A stretch of DNA of 64,000 nucleotides from Akanthomyces muscarius (Eukaryota; Ascomycota; Sordariomycetes; Hypocreales; Cordycipitaceae): contig NC_079242.1 of NCBI RefSeq assembly GCF_028009165.1, forward strand, positions 3,410,001 to 3,474,000, written 5' to 3'. Shown here piece by piece: positions 34,658 through 46,566 of the stretch; the stretch's first letter is position 1, and every line of letters begins with the position of its first letter. The position numbers and the translations under genes are program-made. The notes beneath the pieces are model-generated. The model searched no databases, had not been told where the DNA came from, and was given only the letters and a program-made list of their open reading frames with translations.

Positions 34658-37600
34658 TCAAGAACCAGTTTCAATGCTGGACCTCAAGTATGTCGATTCC
34701 GAGTCGGTGCTATAACTTCCTGAATGTGATGTCTCGTCGCCTTCATGAGGCTCAGAATGATACATCATATTTGAAGGGTAGCCGTACTCATTAACACGCC
34801 CACCGTATACTACCTGCTCATGGCTTCCATGTTGCGCATAAACCGCTTGCTGGTCACGGACTACCTGCTGGCCGTAGAATGGTCGCTGGTCGTGAACTGG
34901 TTGCTGGTTGTGTGCTGCTTGCTGGGCATGGACTGTTTGCTGGCCGTAGAATGGCTGCCGGCCAAAGGGCGGCCGCTGCTCTTGAATTACTTGTTGACCA
35001 TGAGCTGCTTGCTGACCGTAGAACGATCGCTGGGCGTGGGGTGATTGCTGTCCATGAAATGCTTGCTGGCCGTACAATTGTGTTCCTGGGGCAGATTGCT
35101 GGCCGTGTAGGAACATCTGCTGTGGGGCGTTCGTTGCCTGCTGAAGGAAAGGGTTTTGCCGGTGACGAAGTGGCCGCTCGATGCTTGAGAACAGCTGGTC
35201 ATTGCCTGTCACCGGCCCGGTTGCTCTCTGTTGTACATTTGTATAAGGGAGATGAAATGCTCGTATGGGGCTATGCATCGGCGACTGGATATCCGGGAAA
35301 GAGTCGTTCAGCCGCTGCGGGAGGCTATGAATCGGCTGTTGAGCGTTGCCAAATTGCGTACTACGAAAACCGTCGGTGTGTGTTTGAGGGTATTCGTCGT
35401 CGCCTTGAACAGAACTTTCGCCACTCAGTGATCTCTCGACCTGAGTCGGCGCCCTGGCTGGATCAAGTCTCAGCGTGCTTGGAGGCTTCGTATCATTCGC
35501 GAGCGCTAGAACACGCCGTGGAGACATAATACTATCTCGAAGAGATGCCACGCCTGCAGATGCCTGCTGGAGAACCCTACTGATAGAGATCACATCGGAT
35601 GCAGGGGGAGGAACGTCGCGATTAAGCGACAACTCATCATCTTCCAAGGATGAATCCGGCTCGCTTGGGGATGGTGGTGCAGGGCCAGGAGAACCTATCA
35701 AGCTCTCGGGAGACAACATTTCGCGACTTCGGGATATGACGCCAGGAGGCAAGGTCTGGTTGACTTGCATGTGACTAATCCTTCCCTTGGTGAGTTCGAC
35801 GCTGAGCTCCGCATCACGAATACTCTCTTCGATGTGAGCAACTTGTAAAATAGTGCATCCCTCGAAAAACTGCCATACTGCACTTTGAACTGCTGCATCG
35901 CGCTTTGCATCTATGCCATTTGTTGCTTCGTCTATCAAGACAATGGCGCCATTTGATCGATGATAGCGAACCACGGAACGGGCAAAGCAAATCATTTGAA
36001 GAGCGGCTCTAGTAAGCCCAGCATCTGCCATGATAGTTTCCATGCCCCCTTGGGCCTCAATCTCGTCCCAAACACCCATGCCTGAAAGTATATCAATGAG
36101 TTCCTGATCGAATTCAGTCGTCGTACCGTTTTGGTCTTCTTCGGCGTCGATCTCAGCTGAAGCCAAGTTCTCGTACGAGAGGATGTTGAATCGAACGGAC
36201 CCCTCGAGCTGCACTGGCTCCTGAGAAAGAGCAACAATGCGCGACCGAAGCAGTTGACGGGGTATGGTCGCAATATCAATTCCATCTATCTCGATTGTGC
36301 CTTCATATTCTAGGAAGCCAAGAAGTGCAAGAAGTAAGGATGTTTTCCCACTGTGTTTAGTTAGTTGCGTCGAAACGAAGTAGATCAACCCCAGTTGCCA
36401 AACTTACCTTCCAGTCCGACCAAAGAGGCAAACCTTCTGGCCGGGCTCAATAGTAAGAGATATATCTCTTAGAACGTCCGATTCACCGGGCCTAGCAGGG
36501 GCAATATCAGAAGAGAGTAACAGTTTTGTAAGGTGGATTTGCTGAAGAAAAAAAGCGAAGAGAGATGATAAGAGAGACAGCATACCCATAGCGAGCCGTT
36601 ACTTGCTTGAACTCAATTATGCCCAGAGTTGGCCACTCCTTAGGCAATTGAAGCTCCGGAGGCTTGTGCTCTTGAGGTACAGACTTCATAAATAGAAAAA
36701 AGTCTGAGATAACCGCCCATGTGTCGTCAAATATGGCCCAAGACTGTGCTGTTTCATAAATTAAGTCGCTTAGAAGTGTCGCCTGGTGCAGCGCCAGACC
36801 GACCATTGCGGTTGTACCTCCACCTCCTCCGAAAAGAGCGGAGGCAGCAATGACCATGGCAGTAACGCAGGCAACAACTGACGACATCGCCTGGAGCCAC
36901 TCCTCAACATAAATTGAGTAAACGAAGGCTTTTTGCTGATTGTCTATGAGACGGAAGCCATGCTCCATGTGATGGGATTGCCACCGAAGAGCTCGGGAAT
37001 GCACAAGTCCAGTCGCAGTTTCTTGAAAAAATGTGTGAAGCGGCGCCATTTCCTTGGCTTTCATATGCCGTAGCTCACCAGATGTTTTGACATAGGCGCG
37101 CATAACACAGACTATGAGAGCCAGTAGCACATAGGCCAGATTCGTCGGGCCTTTGAGAATAATAGTGCAACTTAAAGTTAGAGCGGTACCATCTGGAGAT
37201 ACACATTAGCTTCTCGTTCTGGAAAATTGCCATCGATTCCAATGTACAGTAGAGGATCTTCAACAGACACGTTGGTAGCGAGCCCGTGAAATGGCTCACA
37301 GATTGGCTGAACCTGCATGGAAAATTAATAATACATCCCCAGCCGAGAAGGGAATACTGCACCTGTTGGCGATACTACTGCTACCAGCATCAGTCATGAA
37401 GCCCGACGTTGATCTGCGGAGTGTTAGCAATGTAAATGACAATGACATTCGACTACAAACCCCATGGTCACCTCGAGAAGCCGCCGGTGAAGATATACGC
37501 TAGCATTGGAGGTATTTTTTATTCGCGTTGTCCTGGCACATTAGTCAGAGAGGAAAGTTGATGGAGGTGAATATGATTCACATACCAAAACAAGAACAGG

Positions 37601-40509
37601 CCAACAAAGCATGAAAACAAGAATGGACAAGAATAACCAAGAAAAAAGCCGCTTGCGTTTCGTTCTTTATCGCTCCAAGCTTGCAATTTTAATTCTACAC
37701 TCAGTCAGAGAGGAAGTGACCCTGCAATAGCAGACCTAAGAAAACTCACTGGAAAACACTTCTAGCGTGCAGATAAGTAGGATCAGGCTGCACCAGAAAA
37801 GCAGCTTCCTTTTCCCGATGGAACTGAAAAGCAACCAGAAGGCCATGGGCTCCCGATAGGTGTGCGGAACAAGGTCACGGTCGAAATTGAAACTCGGGAG
37901 ATTACGCGCATCGAATGTGCGGCGAAGAGCTTCCTGTTCTCTTTCCTCCAACGCTTCAGGAGCGCTGACGTGCTGTGCCAGTAAGAAATTTGTGATATGC
38001 GCTTGGCGAGTGTTTGGCTCCAATTTAACGATGTTCTCTGCGATATCGAGAGTCAAAAACTGGTCGGCCACATCGAAGCTCTCGACAAGGGATGTGGCAA
38101 AAACGACAGTGCATCCCGACACTCGGAGAAGACCATCATTTCCAAGCAATCGGTATAAAATAGATGCTGCAGTTCTGCGATCCAGAGAGCTAAACAAATC
38201 GTCAAGCAAGACGACGGCTGGATTAGGATAAAGAGCCCGCGCGAGGGCTAGCCGCTGACGTTGACCACCACTCAAGTTGGCGCCACCGATGCCAACGATG
38301 TATCCGTCAGACCCGGGAAGTTTCTTGAGATCTTCATCGAGTAGACAGCACTTCATCACTTTCTTGAAACGTTGACTGTCAAAAGAGAGGGGCCCGATGA
38401 CATTGTCACGGACGGAGGCGTTTTTTAGCCACGCAAATTGGCTATTGTACGCCATGACACCTGCAGAAAAATAAACAAAGCCCTCGGTGAGCTTGGACTC
38501 CCCGAGCATGGATTCTAGCAAGGCCGATTTGCCAGATCCGCGTCGCCCAACTAGCGCTACTATTTGGCCCCTTCGGATGCTCAAGTTGACATTGCGATAT
38601 AGAGGTGATTTCGAGCCATATGGCGTAACTGTCACATTTCGAAACTCAATACAGTGTGGCAGAGCTTCCACAGGGGTTTGAGCTGTTCCCCGCCTGGAAA
38701 ATGCAGGCGTTGCTCGCACGGGATAAGCCGTGGGAGTTGTGGTTATCAATGCCCTATCGTCTGTTCTGTCGTCGAGAGATAAAAAGGCTTGTATACGATC
38801 AAACGACTCCAACGTTACAATCGCTTCCGAATATGCCTGCGAAAAGGCAGACATGGGGTTGCACTGCAACGCAATGAGGTTCCAGGTTGAAAAGAACATG
38901 GCTGGAGAGAGTGCGGCCGTAAAGGTGTTGCAAAGTAAAGCAATTCCAACAACGGCGGGTGGCGTAATCAGACTAGAAAACGCGACAACCAATTCAAAAG
39001 CGGATTGCACCTTTCGGAATGCTTGGTAACTTTCCAACTCTTCAGCGTGTAGCTTTTCGATGAAGTCAGAGATCGAAGGACCAAGTCCAATCATCTTGAT
39101 AGCTGATAGTTGCTTCAATATGTTTGACGTCTTCCAAATGCGTCTGTCGAGATCCTGTCTCCAGGTGGCCAAAGACGAAACGATTTGACGGCCAAAGAAG
39201 AAGGCAGCACGAGTGGCAGCCAAGGTAGAGAGGGCCAGAATTCCGGAGGATGGACCGACTAGGTAGGACAGGCAGTACATACCCAGACACCCATCAATGA
39301 AGACAAATGCGAGTTTCAAGACCTGCGATAAGCCTTTTGCAATGTTTTCGATATCAAAAATGAAGAGCATCTCAGCTCTCGAACTTTTCGCATCGAATCG
39401 TGTCAGATTTTGATGCTTCTCCAAGACAAGGCACGTCAAGCCTCCGCGTACTCGGCATACCAAGCCATTCAACGCATGCGTGGCTGTAGAACTCATTGCT
39501 GCCTTTCCGCCAAGTACAAAGCCGAGGCCGCAAAACAGTTTCACATTTTCCCGGAGATCCGTTTCGTTTCGATTGAGAGCAGCCAGGATTTCATACAGCA
39601 CGAAAGGCTGCGCAAGCGCGAAGAGAGTATAGGCGAATCGAAAGGTGACCGATGCAGTCAGCGAACCACTCCACGTTCTGAGGCAAGTTCGCGCAAGACT
39701 CTTGGAGCAATGCTGATCAGATTGTTGCCAGATGTGCTTCAGCCTCTGATGCAGAAATTTTGGAGACAACTCAGGGTTGAGATTTCCTGATTTCCCCATC
39801 AGCGTCGGCAAGTCAAGCTTGAAAATAAGCATGGGGTTGAGGAATGCAAGGTTCAAGTAGCCCCAGCGGCCAGAGTCCAAACCATTGATACTGTGGTCAT
39901 GGCGAGTTCTGCCGCCAGGAGGTCGGGTGCGCGGCCCTCGGTTGAAAGCGAGCAGCAGCAAGCGAGTAGCGCCAGCTACGGCAGCAAGTGTACCATTAGC
40001 AGAGCATTGGTCGTGAAAATAGATGCTCTTGGCACCATCAAGCACAAATTCCACAAGCAAGTAGTTGTTGAAGAATTCTGGCGCATCGATGCTGCGTCTA
40101 TTCTCGGCAAAAATGACAGCCAGAACGACACCGGCGGCTATGAAACTGAGAAAAGCACTTGCGGGAATCTCATTGTCGCACGGCACCGCGAGAATAACGG
40201 GAAGCCCGAGGGCAATCAGCTCAATAACGACAAGGATAGAGGATAATAACTACAGAAACAGACATGTCACAGTTAGAGAGGTTTATCAGGAACGCTCATT
40301 GCTCAACTTACAAGCTTGGCTCGTGGGTATTGGCGGTGGCAATCGCACGCCGTCTGTTGAGCATAGTGAATCAGGGACGCTGGGATGGCCCCAAGCAACA
40401 AGAGAGATGTAATCACAGGAACAATCACGCCGTTGGAGTGCAAAATGACTCCGCTGATTTTGTTGATGCCGTAAAACACCGACGGCGTTGTCTGGGGTGG
40501 GAAAACCAT
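34658..40509 (-). CDS. ABC-C (MRP-like) transporter ABC-B with Gln-rich repeat tail
   Basis: Nine exons: 40509-40312, 40249-37750, 37694-37586, 37532-37461, 37413-37363, 37312-37248, 37192-36586, 36491-36408, 36350-34658; introns 47-94 nt, all GT-AG. Phases add up to an intact 1792-aa protein. Layout: N-terminal TM segment; TMD1; NBD1 with Walker A GRRGSGKS (634-641), LSGGQ (725-729) and Walker B ending LLDD (Asp where the catalytic Glu would be, usual for ABC-C); TMD2 with ANRFSQS and TSGELRH; NBD2 with Walker A GRTGSGKT (across intron 8) and LIDEAT (1367-1372). The NBD2 signature is LTRAALQM (1341-1348), far from LSxGQ. From about 1425 a 368-residue hydrophilic tail follows, Ser/Pro-rich, then hexapeptide repeats at 1643-1744. 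Family members are about 1450 aa, so the tail is extra. The exporter substrate is unknown. Confidence 0.9.
34805..35110 (-). repeat. 18-bp tandem repeat coding [YH]xQQxx hexapeptides in ABC-B tail
   Basis: About 16-17 degenerate 18-bp units; ttgctg recurs every 18 bases on the plus strand. Translated units include YGQQAF, HGQQSP, HAQRSF, YGQQAA, YGQQTV, HNQQPV, HDQRPF, YGQQVV. A higher-order period of four units (24 residues), each starting at F-YGQQ, is visible in the C-terminal half. Confidence 0.9.
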
Positions 40510-42039
40510 GGCGCCTGCGTTGGCACGGCTGAGCAGCAGCTGATTGTGGATGAGGGTAGATTGTCTGTGACCGAGATTGCGCAGTCGGCGCCGCCGCACG
40601 ATAAGTGCTCTTAAGAAAGGCTTTAATAAATAAAGATGGCGATGGGCATTATAAGCGTTGTCTGTCGCAACATCTAGGATTGAGGGGGGCTGTGTTTGGG
40701 TGAATATTTGAACTGGGTTGGCTGTTGGTAGCTACCTACATGTTGCATGTTGCATTTTGTGATTCCCAGCCAACCACCCTGGCAAGCAGGTGATCAGCAG
40801 TTAGCGGCAACGCCACAGACGGGGCACAAGCCAGAACCAAGTGTATTGGTACTTCGTTGTCCTGGTCCGCTAATAAATAATTTGTGGGTGACAACGGGGA
40901 CGTGGGGGGCCTTGACGTCCGAGGGTCTTTTGTGCCTGTACTGCAGCTCTCCGCACTAACCGCACTATTATTTCATGCTAATGACGGCTGGAGCACCCGA
41001 TTCAGATACCCTGCCACTGCTTGGCCGGAAGCCTGTCGGCGGGGAGGTCAACCCGTGAAGGATCTGGGCAATTGTGGAAACAGAACCCATCTCGACCCAT
41101 GCTTGGGACAGAGACTGCTGTGACTGCAACAAATTCTCGGCTAACAAGTCCAATATTCCCGGTTCAGACGGTCTACCCACTGGCAATAATTAATTATGCT
41201 TTCAGCGTTGCGGATTCATTACGTACGGCCTACTCCTAATGATCCCATCCTCTTCCTCCAAGTCGCCACTTGTGCTGCAACCTACCAGGCCGCTAAAAAG
41301 CAGGCTGCGTACCCAGTGGCACGAAGTCGCGGACTGTTCTAAAAGCCACCAACAGCAGCTCCAGTGCCCCTTCGCGACCTGCGGCGGCGTCCCGTAGTCG
41401 TAATTCCTTGTTGCGACTGTCCTGTTGACAATCGGTAGGTAGTCCCCCGGATCGGTGTGGCCAAAATTAGCTCCGAAGATCTGACTGAAGTCTCTGCTTT
41501 GAATTCCTGTTTTCGTCTTGCTTCCAAGTGACCAATGGCAGAGAATAGAAACTTCAAACAGGATAATGTCCCAATGCTGACAACACCCTTCCGTGACTCG
41601 GAGTCACTGGAGTCCAGCGGTGCCGGTGCCATTTATGTTCACACAGTGCCTAGTACAGCTGCGGCCCTTCTACAAATAATTGGTGCGGCTGATCGCATGC
41701 CATTCTGTAGCTCTGATGTTGGGCGGTGGCTGGTCGTCATCGTGTTGTTGAATATTCGACGCAGGCGAGGTCGGCCGCCGGGGGTAGATTCGAGTCGTGC
41801 TAGTAAATCGGCGGCGATAATCCAGTGCAGCGGACATATATTTGGATGTGAGCTGTCTGGGACCGGTGTTGTCCTTTTACGTCGTCCCCCGACGTTTCTA
41901 CACACACAGTAGACGCAAGATTACATCAACTGCTGATTTGCCCTCCGTCCTCTCCAAGAGAAAGATACAAAATAAGGAAAAAATACTGCCAATTTCATTG
42001 TAAATTCCTTACGCCAAGTCAGATACTAATATCGACTCC
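40510..42039. promoter_or_regulatory. Intergenic between tandem ABC genes
   Basis: 3' UTR of ABC-C and promoter of ABC-B. I looked here for a third secreted-peptide gene and found none. An open frame at 41535-41912 (plus) has no recognisable domain. Confidence 0.5.
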
Positions 42040-45000
42040 TTAGTCCCCGTAACCCCATCCCTCCGAGCTCGGCAAAGTCTGGTCGATGTGCGCTACCCTA
42101 CCGTTCGATAGCTCGACAGTAAAATCGACTCCGGTGATACTCGATTTCCTATGCCCGACAATCAAGATCGTACAGTCTGGGAAATAATCTCGCATGGTTT
42201 TTTGGGCCGCTCTCTCTCTCTCTTCTTCGACACTGCTTGTCGCCTCGTCGATCAACACAACTTTGCTGCCCGTATCCTCGTAGCGCAAGATGCCACGTGC
42301 CAAGCAAAATAATTGCATTTCACCGTGGGAGTAGCCAACGTCGTTGAGCATAGCATCTAGACCGCCTATGCCGTTCAAGTGCGACCAAAGACCGAACCGG
42401 ACCAGCAACTCTCGGAGTTTAATATCTTTCGTTTCGACTTCTTGTCTTTGTTGCGCATCCAGTTCTTCTATGCTCGAATTTAGAGTAAATGGCAGCATAT
42501 TAGTTCGCACAGAGGCATCAAGCTTGATTTGATCCTGGGAGACGGTAACGATGCGGGAGCGCAATACGTCCAAGGGAATCGACGATATATCGATTCCGTC
42601 GATGGTTATCAAGCCTTGGCATTGGAGGAAGCCAAGGAGTGCGAGGAGCAAGGAGCTCTTACCACTAGGGTATTAAGTTAGCGTAAATGAACAGATTCCT
42701 CTTTAATTGTCGATATTTACCTGCCAGTACGTCCTATAAGGCCGACTTTCTGGCCCCCATCTATGGAGAGCGATATATTCTGGAGTACGGGTTGTCGTGT
42801 TGTGTCGTCACTGGAGATTATCAGCAGTTGAGACTCAGACGTGTAACATGGCGGTAATCGCTTACGCAAAATCAGCAAATACGTTTTGCAGCTCGATGTG
42901 TCCGAGGGAGGGCCAGTTCTCAGGTACTTGGAGATGCCTATCATTCGGCTCCTGTGGCGTCTCCTCCATAAAGCTTCGAAGTCGCGCGAGCGCGCCAATC
43001 GATGTCTCCAACGACGTCCAAGCCAAAACCAGGTGCTCAAGGGTTTGAGCCAGGAGAATTAGGTTCAAAAATGCCAAACCTATTGCTGTCTGCGAGGTGG
43101 AACCTCTCATAAAGAGCACAAATGCCATGAGAATAGTGGCGACTGCTGCAACCAGCAGGCCTAGGACGAGCCCTAACCATTGCTGGATACTGTACATATA
43201 ATAAAAGGCTTTCTGGGAGTCATCTAGAAGACTGAAACCTTCCTCGAGAGTGTTAATCTGCCACCCAAAGGCTCGTATGTATAACAGGCCTTCCGCTGTT
43301 TCTTCAAAGTGAGTATACAATGGTGATTTGGATTCGAGGTCGAGAGCTCGTAGTTGGCGCGACGTTCGCAGATAAAACCATTGGATCGAATACACAGCCA
43401 GAAAAACAACAGGAAGTACCACTGCCATGTAGCTCGCTCCGGAGACAACAACGCCGCTCTGTACCAAGGTTGTGAACAAGACTGCCGATAATATTAACAA
43501 CTGTGAATGATAGGATGCCATGAGTCATACCATAGAATGTTCTCATGAAAGCAATGGGTAACATTCGAGCTACCAAGCTCATATCTTGACTGAATCTGTT
43601 GGTAAGAACTCCGTTGTCGGTTACGCCAAGGAAACCAAGCGTCGCGCGCATAAGCGTTTGGACCAAATGATCATGCAGTCCTAAAGCGGTGCGAGGTATC
43701 AAATAGGCAAATAGAACGCCACAAGTGAGGGCAAATAGCAGACATGTGGCAATAGCGATGCCGGCATATCCGATGAAGTAGGTGTTGTCGTCAGGATGGC
43801 GCTCGATCCATAGACGCATGTAGATATCTGGGAAAATCTCTCCCGCGGAACAGAAAAACATGGCCGCACACCAGAGTGTCAATCTGAACTTGCCAATCGG
43901 ATTAATGAAAAGCCAATACAAGCTCGGGTCTCCTTTCCGCAAGAGATCTGCTCCTGTGTTTTCCATCTTCACTGGCTGCTGTGCATCCAAAGACCTGCGA
44001 AACTGCGCTTGTTCTTTTGTGATCTCCTCTTCAGATTTGATACGACCTGGCACATTCATGATCTGGAGAGCTCTCTCACGAGATGTGCCTGATCTGAAGC
44101 TAGACTCCACTTTGACGATCCCATTACCATTCAGCTCAAGAAGCTGATCCGCCACGTCGAGGCACTCTGGCAGGTACGAAGAAAGCACAACCGCTGAGTT
44201 GAGCTCCTTCAGGAGTCCGTTGTTACCACAAAGTTGAAACAGAATAGCAGTTGCTGTTTTGCGATCCAGTGAGCTGAATATGTCGTCTAAAACAATAATA
44301 GACGCTCTTGCAAATAAAGCTCTAGCAAGTGCCACTCGCTGGCGCTGACCGCCACTGAGTTTCGAGCCACCGCTGCCGACTATGTAATTTTCTCCGTCTG
44401 GTAAAGCAGCGATGTCCTCCTCCAGTAGACAGCAGCGAACGACTCTGCGGAATAGCCGCTCATCGTACGGTAGGTAACCGATGATATTGTCTTTGATAGA
44501 GACATTTTGTAGCCAGATCAGCTGACCACAGAACCCCATGAACATGCTGCTGATGTATATGGCGCCCTCGATCAGCAAAGTTTCGCCCAGTATGCTCTGC
44601 AGAAGCAAAGACTTTCCGGCACCGTTCGGGCCAATTGCTAGGGTTATCGAGCCAGGATACACAGAGAAGTTGACATCACTGAGAATGGGGATTTGAGTGC
44701 CTGGTGGCGCAATCTTTGCCCCAACAAACTCAACAATGGGCCAGGTGGTTGGGTTTGCTGGGTCAGCTTTCTCATCAAGCGGCGCGATATCGGGGCTTTC
44801 TCGCAGCGTTCGAGGGTCTTTTCTTTCGGGGAGCTGCAGGAACTCCTGGATACGTCTGAAGCATCGAAACATGGACGTAATCGTCGGGTATGCACTCAAG
44901 AGGGTGGCCAACGGAGTCTTGATTAAAATGATGATCGAAAGAGAAGGAAAAATGGTAGCAGCAGAGAGCCTGCCACCAATCGTGTTCCAGAACAAGGCAG

Positions 45001-46566
45001 CAGCAATAACCACAACCGGCGTGATCTGCTCAGCGCAGATCACTGGAATACTTGCCACTGCTTCAAGAATTCGAAACTTCTTCGATTTTCTCATCTCGGC
45101 CTCGCGAAGACGCTGCAGATAGTTGCCGATAATGGGACCGAGACCAAACATCTTAATCGCTTTCAGCTGGCTAAGAATTGTCGAAGTCTTCCCCACACGT
45201 TCTTCTATGCTTTGATTCCATGCTTGATATGCCACTCCTATCCAGCGTCCTAGGAAATAGGTAGCACAGGTCGAAGCAATTAGAGGTGCGAGAACCACAA
45301 AACATGACTGCCCAACGAAGTCTGATAAGAAGTATATCCCTAGACCAACTTCGAAAAAGGTCACAGCAAGTTCGTAAATGCGAGGCAAGCCACCGGCAAT
45401 GCCATCAACATCAGTACTCATAAGAGTTATTGCAGCAGATTTCTTCGCTTCGGATTGAGGCAGTCGTGCATTCTTCTCGGATAAATGTGTAACAAGAGCG
45501 CCTCGTAGTCGAGTAACGATGCGGTAGCTCAAGTGTTTGGTGGCCATTTTGGATAAAGTCGCGCCAGTGAAGGACAAAAACGTCGCACCCAACAGAAAGC
45601 CAGCTTCTGCGGTGCTCGCTTGCGGATCATCGAGAATTTCAATGACGCGATGCAGAATGAACGGTTGTGAGAAAGAAAACCCCGTGAAACATATCCGTGG
45701 GATCAAAGCGAACAGGAGCAGCCACATCCAAGCTTCGACACAGATGCGCAGAAGTGTGTTCTTCGATGCCCAACGTACCCCCTGCAAGTGCCGTTTCAGT
45801 TTCGAATGCAAGAGTGCAGAGGAGAATTCGGGCCCAATGTTGTCTAGGTCCTTCAAGCTGAGAACTTTACGAAACCCGGCAATGAACATCGGGTTCAGAT
45901 ACGCGAAGAACATTCTTTTCCAGTATCCAGCGGTACCTTCTTCTCCTAAAGACTCTCGCAGAGCTGGATCAATCAGAAGCTCACGCTTGCTGATCTCCTG
46001 GAGAATCAAAAGAAGCAAGTGTATGCTGCATGACGTAGCGGCGAGTGCCCCAGCCGGAGCCAATCCGGGTCTGGAAAAGAAAGAGCGGCATTTGACAGCT
46101 TCAAAAACGATCCCGATGAAAAAGTATATGCCTAGAAGAGCAGAGGCCTTGATAGCGCGTCGATGCTCAACGTAAAGGAGGCAGGTCACGGCAACAGCGG
46201 CGACAAGGTCGACGGAAGCAGCTGGCAGAGTCGTTTCGGTGACAAGTATATGAGATATAGCGCGAAATGAAAGGCTAGCTATCTCAACTCCCACCAAAGC
46301 AGCTGCTGCGATCTAGTCATGATGGTTGGTTGATACGAAACAGCAGTATGGGAATGCGACAGAAAACTCACAAGCTTAATCCACAGGAGCGGGCTGCGAC
46401 GGACCTGAACTGGCTGTTGCAAGTAGTAGATGGCAGCCACAGGTGCCAGCACGATGAGCAAGCAGGAGGGAGCGAGGTCGAGAATAGTCTCCTCGAAATG
46501 CAACGAGAAGTCAGAGACCCCGGGGAGCTCCTGCCAGAAGACACCGTCCGCACCGGCATTGGCCAT
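42040..46566 (-). CDS. ABC-C (MRP-like) transporter ABC-C
   Basis: Five exons: 46566-46372, 46312-43531, 43481-42866, 42810-42721, 42664-42040; introns 59, 49, 55 and 56 nt. Product 1435 aa, normal for fungal ABC-C. Layout: N-terminal TM bundle (FSLHFEETIL, QPVQVRRSPLLW), TMD1 with FSQPFILH, NBD1 with Walker A GPNGAGKS (626-633), LSGGQ (717-721) and VLDD; TMD2 with TNRFSQDMSLV and FYLRTSRQLR; NBD2 with Walker A GRTGSGKS (1224-1231, across intron 4) and LIDEAT (1365-1370). Intron 2 was placed as GTATGA..GGCAG because it gives 60 residues from FSQD to FYLR, as in relatives. The NBD2 signature reads YSHGEMQ (1339-1345), with Glu where Gln is expected. Tandem paralogue of ABC-B; a secreted peptide gene lies upstream on the same strand. 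Confidence 0.93.

Noticed and set aside
37075..37362. Apparent frameshift in TMD2 of ABC-B
   Set aside because: A 55-nt intron (37247-37193, GTACAT..TCCAG) restores the frame and gives 57 residues between FSQS and the TSGELR motif, close to the family spacing. The gene is not a pseudogene.
41535..41912. Plus-strand frame of 125 codons between the ABC genes
   Set aside because: No domain, unusual composition, no homologue recognised.
40510..42039. Third secreted-peptide gene upstream of ABC-B
   Set aside because: No signal-peptide exon with splice partner and no PE[DE]VLG-like end found; a short MKLAVFF-type start near 41999 (minus) stops after 25 codons and lies in the 3' flank of ABC-C.
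43482..43530. Alternative 30-nt intron in ABC-C ending at the first cag
   Set aside because: It is shorter than any other intron here and leaves the wrong frame; the 49-nt version fits frame and family length.
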